From contig NZ_JACHZB010000008.1 of the NCBI RefSeq assembly GCF_014193255.1, forward strand, positions 186,001 to 250,000: a stretch of DNA of 64,000 nt. Reading direction: 5' to 3'. Below, one piece after another: positions 1-8,848 of the stretch (within the stretch, counting starts at the first letter, position 1; every line of letters begins with the position of its first letter). The notes below the pieces were generated by a model. That model made no database searches. It saw nothing but the letters and a program-made list of their open reading frames with translations, and was not told where the DNA came from. The DNA comes from Rhizobium sp. BK196 (lineage in GTDB: Bacteria > Pseudomonadota > Alphaproteobacteria > Rhizobiales > Rhizobiaceae). The translations under genes and the position numbers were made by a program.

Positions 1-1545
1 GCCACCGCCGCGTATTCCAAGACGCTTGTCTATTGCGCCGAAGGATCGCCGGAAGGCTTCGATCCGAGCCTCTACACGGCAGGCACGACCTTCGACGCGT
101 CTTCGCGTACGGTTTATAGCCGCCTCGTTGAATTCAAGCACGGCGGAACAGAGATCGAGCCGGGCGTTGCCGACAGCTGGACGGTTTCTCCGGATGGCAA
201 GGAATATACCTTCAAGCTGCATCCCGGCGTGAAGTTCCAGACGACCGATTTCTTCACCCCGTCGCGCGACCTGACCGCAGACGACGTCGTCTTCTCCTTC
301 GAGCGCCAGATCAAAACCGACAACCCATGGAACAAGTATGTCGAAGGCGGTTCCTACGAATACGCCGCCGGCATGGGCTTCCCCGATCTCATCAAGTCGG
401 TCGAGAAGGTTGACGATCTGACGGTCAAGTTCACGCTGAACAACCCGGAAGCTCCGTTCCTGGCCGACCTCGCCATGGACTTCGCATCCATCGTTTCCAA
501 GGAATATGCCGACAAGCTCGCCGCTGACGGCAAGATGGCCCAGCTGAACCAGCAGCCGCTCGGTACCGGCCCGTTCACATTCGTCGCCTATCAGACGGAT
601 GCCGTCATCCGCTACAAGGCCAACGAAACCTACTTCAAGGGCAAGGAAAAGATCGACGATCTCGTCTTCGCGATCACGCCTGATGCCGCTGTCCGCGCCC
701 AGAAGCTGAAGGCCGGCGAGTGCCACCTCGTTCCGTATCCGAACGCTGCTGACGTTGCCGAGCTCAAGAAGGATCCGAACCTCACGGTCATGGAACAGGC
801 TGGCCTGAACGTCGGCTTCCTCGCCTACAACACCCAGCAGGCTCCGTTCGACAAGCCGGAAGTCCGCCGCGCGCTGAACATGGCGATCAACAAGAAGGCG
901 ATCATTGACGCGGTCTTCCAGGGCGCTGCCCAGGTTGCCAAGAACCCGATCCCGCCGACCATGTGGTCCTATAATGACAAGATCGAAGACGACAAGTACG
1001 ATCCGGAAGGCGCCAAGAAGGCTCTCGAAGCCGCTGGCGTGAAGGGCCTCTCCATGAAGGTCTGGGCAATGCCGGTTTCGCGTCCGTACATGCTGAACGC
1101 TCGCCGCGCCGCCGAACTGATCCAGGCAGACTTTTCCAAGATCGGCGTTAACGTCGAGATCGTCACTCATGAATGGGCCGAATACCTGAAGCTCTCCTCC
1201 GACGTGAAGCGCGATGGCGCCGTCATCCTCGGCTGGACCGGCGACAACGGTGACCCTGACAATTTCATGGACACGCTGCTCGGCTGCGACGCTGTCGGCG
1301 GTAACAACCGCGCTCAGTGGTGCAACAAGGACTACGATGCGCTGATGACGAAAGCCAAGGAGACGGCTGACGTTGCTGCCCGCACGAAGTTCTACGAAGA
1401 AGCACAGGAAATCTTCAAGAAGGAAGCTCCCTGGGCTCCGCTCGACCACTCGCTGGTCTTCGTTCCGGTCAGCAAGAAGGTGTCTGGCTTCCATATGGAT
1501 CCGCTCGGCATCCACCGCTTCGACGGCGTTGATATCGCCGAATAA
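1..1545 (+). CDS. dppA: Dipeptide ABC transporter substrate-binding protein DppA (5' end missing)
   Basis: This is the periplasmic binding protein that hands peptides to the DppBCDF importer. The reading frame is open from base 1, so the start codon and signal peptide lie outside the window; 514 residues are visible. The first visible residues (KTLVYCAEGSPEGFDPSLY, then a TTFDASS segment) closely match the mature N terminus of enterobacterial DppA, which supports the dipeptide assignment over a generic oligopeptide protein. The family is SBP_bac_5. The permease and ATPase genes follow on the same strand after two strong hairpins. The exact ligand cannot be read from sequence. Confidence 0.93.
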   Translation, partial: ATAAYSKTLVYCAEGSPEGFDPSLYTAGTTFDASSRTVYSRLVEFKHGGTEIEPGVADSWTVSPDGKEYTFKLHPGVKFQTTDFFTPSRDLTADDVVFSFERQIKTDNPWNKYVEGGSYEYAAGMGFPDLIKSVEKVDDLTVKFTLNNPEAPFLADLAMDFASIVSKEYADKLAADGKMAQLNQQPLGTGPFTFVAYQTDAVIRYKANETYFKGKEKIDDLVFAITPDAAVRAQKLKAGECHLVPYPNAADVAELKKDPNLTVMEQAGLNVGFLAYNTQQAPFDKPEVRRALNMAINKKAIIDAVFQGAAQVAKNPIPPTMWSYNDKIEDDKYDPEGAKKALEAAGVKGLSMKVWAMPVSRPYMLNARRAAELIQADFSKIGVNVEIVTHEWAEYLKLSSDVKRDGAVILGWTGDNGDPDNFMDTLLGCDAVGGNNRAQWCNKDYDALMTKAKETADVAARTKFYEEAQEIFKKEAPWAPLDHSLVFVPVSKKVSGFHMDPLGIHRFDGVDIAE

Positions 1546-1560
1546 GAAAAATGATAAACT

Positions 1561-1611
1561 GCCCGGCTGAAACCGGGCTCGACCGGCGGTCAGGTTCCAC
1601 CTGACCGCCGG
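1561..1611 (+). promoter_or_regulatory. Double hairpin between dppA and dppB
   Basis: Two perfect stems lie between the genes: GCCCGG/CCGGGC (1561-1566 with 1573-1578), and a 13-bp stem CCGGCGGTCAGGT/ACCTGACCGCCGG (1583-1595 with 1599-1611) with a 3-nt loop. No T-tract follows. Such structures after binding-protein genes commonly stabilise the upstream message or attenuate the permease genes, so dppA would be expressed above dppBCDF. That role is inferred. Confidence 0.7.
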
Positions 1612-1631
1612 AAACTATTGGACAACCTGCT

Positions 1632-2636
1632 ATGTTGCGATTTTTCATCGGGCGCCTCGCAGTCCTGATACCGACCTTCCTCGGCGTTTCGCTCATTGCC
1701 TTCTCGTTCATCCGCCTGCTTCCCGGCGATCCCGTCATGCTATTGTCGGGCGAACGAACCATGGCACCCGAACGTCACGCCCAGATCATGCACGATCTCG
1801 GTTTCGACCGGCCCATGTATGTGCAGTATTTCGATTATCTCGGAAAAGTGCTGCACGGCGATCTCGGTACCTCGATCGTCACCAAACGTGCCGTCCTCGG
1901 CGAATTCTTCACGCTCTTCCCGGCAACGCTTGAGCTTTCGCTCTGCGCCATCCTGGTGGCAATCCTTCTTGGCGTGCCGGCCGGCGTCTTCGCTGCCGTC
2001 AAGCGCGGAACCTGGTTCGATCAGAGCGTGATGGGCGTCGCCCTGATCGGCTATTCGATGCCGATCTTCTGGTGGGGCCTGCTACTCATCATCTTCTTCT
2101 CCGGCTATCTCGGCTGGACGCCCGTCTCCGGCCGCATCTCACTGATGTATTTCTTCAAACCCGTCACCGGCTTCATGCTGATCGACAGTTTGCTCTCCGG
2201 CCAGAAGGGCGCCTTCGCCTCGGCCGTCAGCTATCTCATTCTGCCGACCGTGGTGCTTGCCACCATTCCGCTTGCGGTTATCGCCCGCCAGACCCGCTCG
2301 GCGATGCTCGAAGTGCTGGGCGAGGATTATGTGCGCACCGCCCGCTCCAAGGGTTTGGCACCGTTGCGCGTCGTCGGCGTTCATGCGCTTAGAAACGCCA
2401 TGATCCCGGTCGTCACCACGATCGGCCTGCAGGTCGGCGTGCTGCTCGCAGGCGCCATTCTTACCGAGACGATCTTCTCCTGGCCGGGCATCGGCAAGTG
2501 GATGGTCGATGCTGTCTTCAAGCGCGACTATGCAGTCGTCCAGGGTGGTCTTCTGTTGATCGCCGGCATCATCATGCTGGTGAACCTGATCGTCGACCTT
2601 GCCTACGGCTTCATCAATCCGCGTATCAGACACTAG
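1632..2636 (+). CDS. dppB: Dipeptide ABC transporter permease DppB
   Basis: This inner-membrane permease subunit forms half of the peptide channel. The 334 residues (E. coli DppB has 339) begin with the usual hydrophobic segment (MLRFFIGRLAVLIPTFLGVS) and contain a large periplasmic loop and about six membrane spans. Near residues 230-240 is the BPD_transp_1 cytoplasmic EAA loop (DYVRTARSKGL), which docks on the ATPases. The C terminus GFINPRIRH is typical of the family. dppC starts 9 bases downstream, so the genes are cotranscribed. Confidence 0.93.
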   Translation: MLRFFIGRLAVLIPTFLGVSLIAFSFIRLLPGDPVMLLSGERTMAPERHAQIMHDLGFDRPMYVQYFDYLGKVLHGDLGTSIVTKRAVLGEFFTLFPATLELSLCAILVAILLGVPAGVFAAVKRGTWFDQSVMGVALIGYSMPIFWWGLLLIIFFSGYLGWTPVSGRISLMYFFKPVTGFMLIDSLLSGQKGAFASAVSYLILPTVVLATIPLAVIARQTRSAMLEVLGEDYVRTARSKGLAPLRVVGVHALRNAMIPVVTTIGLQVGVLLAGAILTETIFSWPGIGKWMVDAVFKRDYAVVQGGLLLIAGIIMLVNLIVDLAYGFINPRIRH

Positions 2637-2645
2637 GAGCGGTCC

Positions 2646-3536
2646 ATGAGCACGGTTACTGCAAAATCCGACCAGCCCTCCGCCCTCACGGAATTCTGGT
2701 ACTACTTCTCGCGAAACAAGGGCGCCGTCATCGGCCTCTTCGTCTTCGCCATCATTCTTCTCATGGCGATCTTTGCGCCTCTCGTCTCGCCGCACGCGCC
2801 GACCGAGCAGAACCGTGAGCTTCTGCTTTCCGTCCCTTTCTGGATGGATGGCGGCAGCTTCTCCTATCCGCTCGGAACGGATGCCGTCGGCCGCGATATT
2901 CTCTCGCGTCTGATCTTCGGTGCACGCTTCTCGCTGTTCATCGGTGTCGTGGTCGTCACGCTGTCGGTGGTTGCGGGCGTCTTGATTGGCCTCGTCGCCG
3001 GTTACTTCCGTGGCCGTGTCGATATCGTCATCATGCGCCTCATGGATATCATCCTGGCTTTCCCGTCACTCCTTCTGGCCCTCGTGCTCGTCGCGGTGCT
3101 CGGTCCCGGCCTGCTCAACGCCATGATCGCCATTTCGATTGTCAACCAGCCGCATTTCGTGCGCCTGACGCGTGCCGCCGTCATGAGCGAGCGTGAAAAG
3201 GAATATGTGGTGGCGTCCCGCGTCGCGGGTGCCGGCACCTTCCGGCTGATGTTCAAGACGATCCTGCCGAATTGCCTGGGACCGCTGATCGTACAGGCGA
3301 CGCTCGCCTTCTCTGCCGCGATCCTGGATGCAGCCGCCCTCGGTTTCCTGGGCCAGGGCGCACAGCCGCCGACACCCGAATGGGGCACGATGCTCGCCGA
3401 AGCCCGCGAATTCATATCGCGCGCCTGGTGGGTCGTTACATTTCCGGGTCTTGCGATCCTGATCACAGTTCTTGCCATCAACCTGATGGGTGACGGCCTG
3501 CGTGATGCGCTCGACCCCAAGATGAAGAGGTCCTGA
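2646..3536 (+). CDS. dppC: Dipeptide ABC transporter permease DppC
   Basis: This is the second permease subunit, 296 residues. It has the OppC-type N-terminal domain (a membrane span at about 30-50, then the APLVSPHAPTEQN periplasmic segment) followed by BPD_transp_1 with an EAA loop (KEYVVASRVAGAG, about residue 185). The PLGTDAVGRDILSRLIFGAR motif ahead of the channel domain is characteristic of DppC/OppC proteins. An AGGAGCGGTCC ribosome-binding site precedes the ATG. The dppD start follows one base after its stop codon. Confidence 0.93.
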   Translation: MSTVTAKSDQPSALTEFWYYFSRNKGAVIGLFVFAIILLMAIFAPLVSPHAPTEQNRELLLSVPFWMDGGSFSYPLGTDAVGRDILSRLIFGARFSLFIGVVVVTLSVVAGVLIGLVAGYFRGRVDIVIMRLMDIILAFPSLLLALVLVAVLGPGLLNAMIAISIVNQPHFVRLTRAAVMSEREKEYVVASRVAGAGTFRLMFKTILPNCLGPLIVQATLAFSAAILDAAALGFLGQGAQPPTPEWGTMLAEAREFISRAWWVVTFPGLAILITVLAINLMGDGLRDALDPKMKRS

Positions 3537-3537
3537 G

Positions 3538-4389
3538 ATGGCGCTCCTCGAAATTGAAAATCTCGTCGTCGAATTCCAGACCTCGACCGGTCCTTTCCGC
3601 GCCGTCGATGGCGTTTCGTTGAAGGTCGACGCGGGCGAAGTCCTGGCGATCGTCGGCGAATCCGGCTCCGGCAAATCAGTCTCGATGCTGGCGGCCATGG
3701 GCCTTCTGCCCTGGACGGCAAAGGTGACGGCAGACAAGATGGTCTTCGACGGCCAGAACCTACTCGGCATGTCCGGTGCCAAGCGCCGCGAGATCATCGG
3801 CAAGGATATGTCGATGATCTTCCAGGAACCGATTGCCAGCCTCAATCCCTGCTTCACCGTCGGCTTCCAGATCGAAGAGGTGCTGAGAATTCACCTCGGT
3901 CTGGACAAGGCGGCGCGGCGCAAGCGCGCAATCGAGCTGTTCCAGGCGGTCGGCATTCCCGATCCCGCCGAGCGGCTTGGCCATTTCCCGCACCAGATGT
4001 CGGGCGGTCAGTGCCAGCGCGTCATGATCGCTATCGCCATTGCCTGCAACCCGAAGCTCCTGATCGCCGATGAGCCGACCACCGCGCTCGATGTGACCAT
4101 CCAGAAGCAGATCCTCGATCTTCTGATGCGCCTGCAGACGGAGCATCGCATGGGCCTGATCATGATCACCCACAATATGGGCGTGGTTGCCGAGACGGCC
4201 GACCGGGTGATCGTCCAGTACAAGGGCCGCAAGATGGAAGAGGCCGATGTGCTCTCGCTCTTCGAGGCGCCCAAGAGCGATTACACGCGGGCACTGCTCG
4301 CCGCCCTTCCAGATAATGCGACCGGCGACCGGCTGCCAACCATTGGCGAACTTTTCAATCCGAATAAGACTGTGGAGGGAGCGGCCTGA
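3538..4389 (+). CDS. dppD: Dipeptide ABC transporter ATP-binding protein DppD
   Basis: This is one of the two ATPases that power the importer. Walker A GESGSGKS lies at residues 40-47, the ABC signature in [10 protein letters not shown] near 150, and Walker B in [12 protein letters not shown] near 175, followed by an H-loop histidine in MITHNMG. At 283 residues it is shorter than E. coli DppD (about 327), mostly at the C-terminal oligopeptide-specific tail, which here ends [18 protein letters not shown]. The stop codon overlaps the dppF start (TGATG), which indicates translational coupling. Confidence 0.93.
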   Translation: MALLEIENLVVEFQTSTGPFRAVDGVSLKVDAGEVLAIVGESGSGKSVSMLAAMGLLPWTAKVTADKMVFDGQNLLGMSGAKRREIIGKDMSMIFQEPIASLNPCFTVGFQIEEVLRIHLGLDKAARRKRAIELFQAVGIPDPAERLGHFPHQMSGGQCQRVMIAIAIACNPKLLIADEPTTALDVTIQKQILDLLMRLQTEHRMGLIMITHNMGVVAETADRVIVQYKGRKMEEADVLSLFEAPKSDYTRALLAALPDNATGDRLPTIGELFNPNKTVEGAA

Positions 4390-5228
4390 TGACGCCAGTT
4401 CTCGAAGGAAAGAACATCGTCCGCGACTATTACCTGCCGGGCGGCCTCTTCAAGAAGGCAAGGACGGTTCATGCCGTCAAAGGCGTGAGCTTCAGCGTCG
4501 AGCAGGGGAAGACGCTGGCGATCGTCGGCGAAAGCGGTTGCGGCAAGTCGACGCTTGCCCGCATCGTGACGATGATCGATCCCGCCACGTCGGGCGAACT
4601 CTTCATCGACGGCAAGAAGGTCGATATCTTCAAGGGCGATCTGACGCCGGAAATCCGCCGCAAGGTCCAGATCGTCTTCCAGAATCCCTACGGATCGCTG
4701 AATCCGCGCAAGAAGATCGGCGATATCCTGATGGAACCGCTGATCATCAACACCAATACGCCGGCTGCCGAACGGCGCGACCTGGCAATGGCGATGCTGA
4801 AAAAAGTCGGCCTGCAGGACGTTCACTTCAACCGCTTTCCGCACATGTTCTCGGGCGGCCAGCGTCAGCGTATCGCCATCGCCCGCGCGTTGATGCTGAA
4901 CCCGCGGCTCCTGGTTCTCGACGAACCGGTCTCCGCACTCGACCTGTCTGTACAGGCGCAGGTGCTCAACCTCCTTGCGGACCTGCAGGACGAACTGAAC
5001 CTGACCTATGTCTTCATCAGCCACGACCTGTCTGTTGTTCGCTATATGGCAGACGAGGTTATGGTGATGTATTTCGGCGAGGCGGTCGAATACGGCACGC
5101 GGGAGCAGGTTTTCAACGATCCGCAGCACAATTATACCAAGACCCTGTTTGCAGCGACCCCGCGGGCGGATGTCGATACGATCAAGGCACGTCTTGCACG
5201 CAAGGCCGCTGCCGTCTCTGCAGCCTAG
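4389..5228 (+). CDS. dppF: Dipeptide ABC transporter ATP-binding protein DppF
   Basis: This second ATPase pairs with DppD. Walker A GESGCGKS lies at residues 47-54, the signature in FSGGQRQRIAIARAL, Walker B in LLVLDEPVSALD, and the switch histidine in FISHDLSVV. The 279 residues end soon after the oligo_HPY-type TRADVDTIKAR segment, shorter than E. coli DppF (about 334). It is the last gene of the importer operon. Gluconokinase follows after 45 bases with no obvious terminator, so read-through is possible. Confidence 0.92.
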   Translation: MTPVLEGKNIVRDYYLPGGLFKKARTVHAVKGVSFSVEQGKTLAIVGESGCGKSTLARIVTMIDPATSGELFIDGKKVDIFKGDLTPEIRRKVQIVFQNPYGSLNPRKKIGDILMEPLIINTNTPAAERRDLAMAMLKKVGLQDVHFNRFPHMFSGGQRQRIAIARALMLNPRLLVLDEPVSALDLSVQAQVLNLLADLQDELNLTYVFISHDLSVVRYMADEVMVMYFGEAVEYGTREQVFNDPQHNYTKTLFAATPRADVDTIKARLARKAAAVSAA

Positions 5229-5273
5229 TAAGCCCGCAGATATCTCACGCTAGAACGATGACCGAGATGAGCT

Positions 5274-5810
5274 ATGACCGAGAATAACGGAAGTCTCCAT
5301 GCAATCATCGTCATGGGAGTGAGCGGTTCCGGCAAATCCTCGATCGGCGAAAAGATAGCGGCGGGCCTCGGCCTGCCGTTCGTCGAAGGCGACGCCCTTC
5401 ATCCCGCTTCCAACGTCGAGAAAATGTCGAAGGGCATTCCGCTGACCGACGAGGACCGGATGCCCTGGCTCGACCGTATCGGCGAGACGATGAAGGCATC
5501 GCTTGCCAAGGGCGAAGGCATCATCGTCTCCTGCTCGGCGCTGAAGCGTATCTACCGCGACCGCTTGCGGGCGGCAGCTGGCGGCAACCTCTATTTCGTT
5601 TATCTCGAAGGCTCGAAAGAGCTGCTGACGGACCGCATGGCGCACCGCAAGGGCCACTTCATGCCGACGTCGTTGCTGGAAAGCCAGCTACAGACACTGG
5701 AAGTGCCGACAGGCGAAAAGGGCGTCGTGACCGTCGATATCGATGATACGATCGAGGATATAGCGGCGAAGGCCCTGAAGGCTCTCGCCGCCCTTGGTAT
5801 TACGGGTTGA
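5274..5810 (+). CDS. gntK: Gluconokinase
   Basis: The enzyme phosphorylates D-gluconate to 6-phosphogluconate for entry to the Entner-Doudoroff pathway. The 178 residues are standard for the GntK family of P-loop kinases. Walker A GVSGSGKS lies at 15-22, followed by the family signatures FVEGDALHPASNVEKMSKG and PLTDEDRMPWL, and later CSALKRIYRDRLR. Its last codons overlap the 3' end of the convergent oxidoreductase by 11 bases. Its link to the upstream peptide importer is positional only. Confidence 0.92.
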   Translation: MTENNGSLHAIIVMGVSGSGKSSIGEKIAAGLGLPFVEGDALHPASNVEKMSKGIPLTDEDRMPWLDRIGETMKASLAKGEGIIVSCSALKRIYRDRLRAAAGGNLYFVYLEGSKELLTDRMAHRKGHFMPTSLLESQLQTLEVPTGEKGVVTVDIDDTIEDIAAKALKALAALGITG

Positions 5811-7047
5811 ACCGGCTGGGCGAATAGGCCGCGATATTGATGAACGGCGTCTCGCCGCTCATCAGTTCCGCCAGCACACGTCCCGTCACCGGCCCGAGCG
5901 TCAGCCCGTGATGGGCATGGCCGAAGGCAAACCACAGGCCCTGATGGCGCGGCGCCTTGCCGATAACAGGCATCATGTCAGGCGTGCAGGGCCGGGCACC
6001 CATCCACGGTTCCGGATCCAGTCTCTCACCCAGCGGGAATATCGTGCGCGCCACGGCTTCGGCCCGGTCGAGCTGCACCGGGGTCTTCGGCGCGTCCAGC
6101 GCTGCGAATTCCGCACCCGTCGTCAGGCGCACGCCCTTGTTCATTGGAGCAAGGAAATAGCCGCGCTCGGAATCGAGTGTCCAGTTGTTGAGCACCGCAT
6201 TGCCCTGAACGCTGTAATGCATGTGGTAGCCGCGCTTAACGCCAAGCGGGAAGGAATAGCCGAGACGCTGCGTCGCGACCGCCGCCCAGGGACCGAGCGC
6301 CATGACGGCGTCGTCGGCTTCCAGCGATCCCTCCGACGTCATGATCTTCCAGCCGGAGCCGGCTTGCCCGAGCGAGGCCGCATCCCCGGTCACGAACCTG
6401 CCGCCGAGGCTTTCGAAATAGCTGCGGTAGGCACGCGTCAGCGCATGAGGATCGAGGACCGACCACGGGTCGATCCAGCGCAGGCCGCCGACGAAATCGC
6501 CCATGATGTTGGGTTCCAGACGGGCGATATCAGATGAGGTCAGGCTTTCGTAGCTGACGCCGAATTGATCCTTCCAGAGAGCCGCCTCCGCAAAGGCCTC
6601 GTCGCGTTTGGCCTCGGTACGGAAAATCTTCATCCAGCCATCCTTGCGGATCAGCGCTTCGGCATGCGAGGCCTCGATCAGATCCTTGTGCTCGGTGATC
6701 GAATTCTCGATCAGCGGCGCATAGGCCTTGGTGATCATCTCGTGCCGCTTCGGATTGGAGTTCCACCAGTAGCGGGCGAGGAAGGCGAGCTGGCTCGGCA
6801 GCGCCTTCAGGTGATAATGCGCATCGATGCGGTTGTTCAGCGCATAGCGCAGCAGCAGGCCGAGCTGCTGGGGAAAACCATAGGGCATGACGCCTTCGCG
6901 CTGGATCAGGCCGGCATTGCCGAAGGAGGTTTCGTTACCCGGCTCCTTGCGGTCGATGAGCGTCACCTGCCGACCGCGGCGTTGAAGATGGATGGCCGTC
7001 GAAACCCCGACGATACCGGCGCCGAGCACGATTGCGTTTTTGGTCAT
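5800..7047 (-). CDS. DadA-like FAD-dependent D-amino acid dehydrogenase / oxidoreductase
   Basis: This DAO-family flavoenzyme probably oxidises a D-amino acid or a related amine, passing electrons to the respiratory chain. The N-terminal dinucleotide fold (VLGAGIVGVSTAIHLQRRG, then a basic LIDRKEPGNETSFGNAG segment) and the C-terminal GARPCTPDMMPVIGKAP and FGHAHHGLTLGPVTG motifs are those of DadA. The start taken gives MTKNAIVLGAG with AGGGAAAA just upstream; an ATG four codons earlier is possible. At 415 residues it has normal family length. No dadX-like racemase is adjacent, so the substrate is open. Confidence 0.85.
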   Translation of the reverse strand: MTKNAIVLGAGIVGVSTAIHLQRRGRQVTLIDRKEPGNETSFGNAGLIQREGVMPYGFPQQLGLLLRYALNNRIDAHYHLKALPSQLAFLARYWWNSNPKRHEMITKAYAPLIENSITEHKDLIEASHAEALIRKDGWMKIFRTEAKRDEAFAEAALWKDQFGVSYESLTSSDIARLEPNIMGDFVGGLRWIDPWSVLDPHALTRAYRSYFESLGGRFVTGDAASLGQAGSGWKIMTSEGSLEADDAVMALGPWAAVATQRLGYSFPLGVKRGYHMHYSVQGNAVLNNWTLDSERGYFLAPMNKGVRLTTGAEFAALDAPKTPVQLDRAEAVARTIFPLGERLDPEPWMGARPCTPDMMPVIGKAPRHQGLWFAFGHAHHGLTLGPVTGRVLAELMSGETPFINIAAYSPSRFNP

Positions 7048-7123
7048 TTTTCCCTGCATTCCGCTGTATTTTGAGGCCTAAAATGCCCATCTCGATGCTG
7101 CGGTGCAAACGAAAAATCGCATA

Positions 7124-7627
7124 TCATTTCAAAATCATTGCGCTTTCCAGTGCGGCATTTTCAGCCCTGATGCGAACCGTCAGGATTGCGCCATTGAGGA
7201 GTGAAAAGACGAGCGCATAGAGCGGCATGCCGAAGGCAAGGGGCAGGGCAGCGATCTCGCCGATGACGATCATATAATTCGGATGTTTGAAGAAGCGGTA
7301 GGGGCCGCCTTCGACGAGCGGCGCGCCGGGCAGGATGATGATGCGCGTCGTCCAGCGCTCCCCAAGCGTCACCAGCACCCAGAGCCGCAGCACCTGCAGC
7401 AGCGTGAAAACACCGAACCAGAAGAGCTGGATCGCCTGTCCCGTCGCGAGCATCCAAAGCCCGGCGAGCCAGCCCGTATGGAGCGCCACCATATAGGGGT
7501 AATGATCGGGCGCGATCTCGCGGGCTCCCCTTGCAAAGAGCGCCATCGTGTTTCGGCGCGCGATGACAAGTTCGGAGAGCCGCTGGGCGGTCACGAAGGT
7601 GAGCAGTGCGATGGAAGGCCACATCAT
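7124..7627 (-). CDS. Isoprenylcysteine carboxyl methyltransferase-family protein, partner of type III PKS
   Basis: This small integral membrane methyltransferase has 167 residues and about four membrane spans. The C-terminal ICMT signature GGPYRFFKHPNYMIVIGE is clear, with a conserved Arg/Glu pair near the end (RIRAEN). Its ATG overlaps the stop codon of the upstream polyketide synthase (ATGA), so the two are translationally coupled. In other bacteria, for example Bacillus subtilis bpsA-bpsB, an ICMT-like protein next to a type III polyketide synthase O-methylates the alkylpyrone product. The same role is inferred here; the product is unknown. Confidence 0.85.
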   Translation of the reverse strand: MMWPSIALLTFVTAQRLSELVIARRNTMALFARGAREIAPDHYPYMVALHTGWLAGLWMLATGQAIQLFWFGVFTLLQVLRLWVLVTLGERWTTRIIILPGAPLVEGGPYRFFKHPNYMIVIGEIAALPLAFGMPLYALVFSLLNGAILTVRIRAENAALESAMILK

Positions 7628-8676
7628 GCGACCCTCCGCAACGTAACGCAGCTTGCGGTAAAGCCCGGCCCCATGGCGATCATCGCCGCCCGGTCCGGCA
7701 GGCCTCTGCTGATAGCGCGCTCCAGAACGAAGAGCACTGTCGGCGAGGACATATTGCCGTAATCTGCAAGCACCGACCGCTCGATGTCGAGCGCATCGGT
7801 CGCCATCGAAAGCGCACTTTCCATGGCCGCCAGCACCTTCGTGCCGCCGGGATGACAGATGAAGCGGTCGATATCACCCCGCTTGAGCCCGCTGCGCGCC
7901 AGGATACCGTCGATCGCCGAGCCGAGTTCCTTTTCTGCAAATGGCGGCAGTCCCTGCGCCAGCAGGATGCCGAGCCCGGTATCGTCGATCTTCCAGCCCA
8001 TGATGTCGAGCGTATCGGGAAACAGGTGATCGCCAGCCGATTCCACTTCCGCCACGCCACCTTTGCCTGATCGCAGCACGCAGGCTGCAGCCCCGTCGCC
8101 GAAGAGCGCGGTGGCGATGATGTTCGGTTTCGTCAGTTCATCCAGACGGAAGGCGAGTGTGCAAAGCTCTATGGCGACGAAGAGCACTACGGCACCCGGG
8201 CGGCTGCGCGCCAGCCGCGAGGCGATGCCGAAACCGGAAACGCCGGCAGCACAGCCAAGCCCGAAGACGGGCACGCGCTCGATATCCGCGCGAAAGCCGA
8301 GCCGGCCAGCGAACCGCGCATCAAGACTCGGCGTGGTGATGCCGGTGGATGAGACCGTGACCACGCAATCGACCTCACCGGCTGTCAGCCCGGCCTGATC
8401 AAGCGCACGCGTTGCCGTCTCTTCGAACAATGCGCCGGCGACCTCCTCATAGGCCTCCATCCTGTCCTGCCAGCCATGCGTCTCTTCAAACCAGGAGAGG
8501 GGACGGGCGGCATGACGTTTTGCGATGCCGGCATTGTCGAACACGCGCGCGAGGTGGCGAAATTCCTTGAAGCGATCGGCAAACAGGCGCGCGGAGGCCT
8601 CCGCGGCCTGGCTCTGCGAGATGATATGGTCAGGCACTGCAGTGGCGAGACTTAAAAGTCTGACGGATTGAGTCAC
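7624..8676 (-). CDS. Type III polyketide synthase (chalcone synthase-like)
   Basis: This homodimeric ketosynthase extends an acyl-CoA starter with malonyl-CoA to give pyrones, resorcinols or related phenolics. The catalytic triad is intact: Cys142 (GLGCAAG), His275 (FICHPGG) and Asn308 (DYGNMSS). The GTG start at 8676 is chosen because TAAGGAG lies at ideal spacing upstream; it gives 350 residues, the usual family length. The reading frame is open for 14 further codons upstream, but no better start is seen there. It forms a two-gene operon with the ICMT-like methyltransferase. Chain length and starter cannot be predicted from sequence alone. Confidence 0.92.
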   Translation of the reverse strand: MTQSVRLLSLATAVPDHIISQSQAAEASARLFADRFKEFRHLARVFDNAGIAKRHAARPLSWFEETHGWQDRMEAYEEVAGALFEETATRALDQAGLTAGEVDCVVTVSSTGITTPSLDARFAGRLGFRADIERVPVFGLGCAAGVSGFGIASRLARSRPGAVVLFVAIELCTLAFRLDELTKPNIIATALFGDGAAACVLRSGKGGVAEVESAGDHLFPDTLDIMGWKIDDTGLGILLAQGLPPFAEKELGSAIDGILARSGLKRGDIDRFICHPGGTKVLAAMESALSMATDALDIERSVLADYGNMSSPTVLFVLERAISRGLPDRAAMIAMGPGFTASCVTLRRVA

Positions 8677-8848
8677 GGTATGCTCCTTATCGCCCCCGGC
8701 GGAACGAGCGGAAAACACGCTGGCTGCAGAGTTTATTCGACGTGGCGCCCTTCACGAAGCCGTGACCGAAAAATTCGAAGGCCCTCCGAATAAAGCTTGA
8801 TGCAGCGGTGTTCACTCCTCGCAACGTCATTTTTCGAGGAGTTATCCC

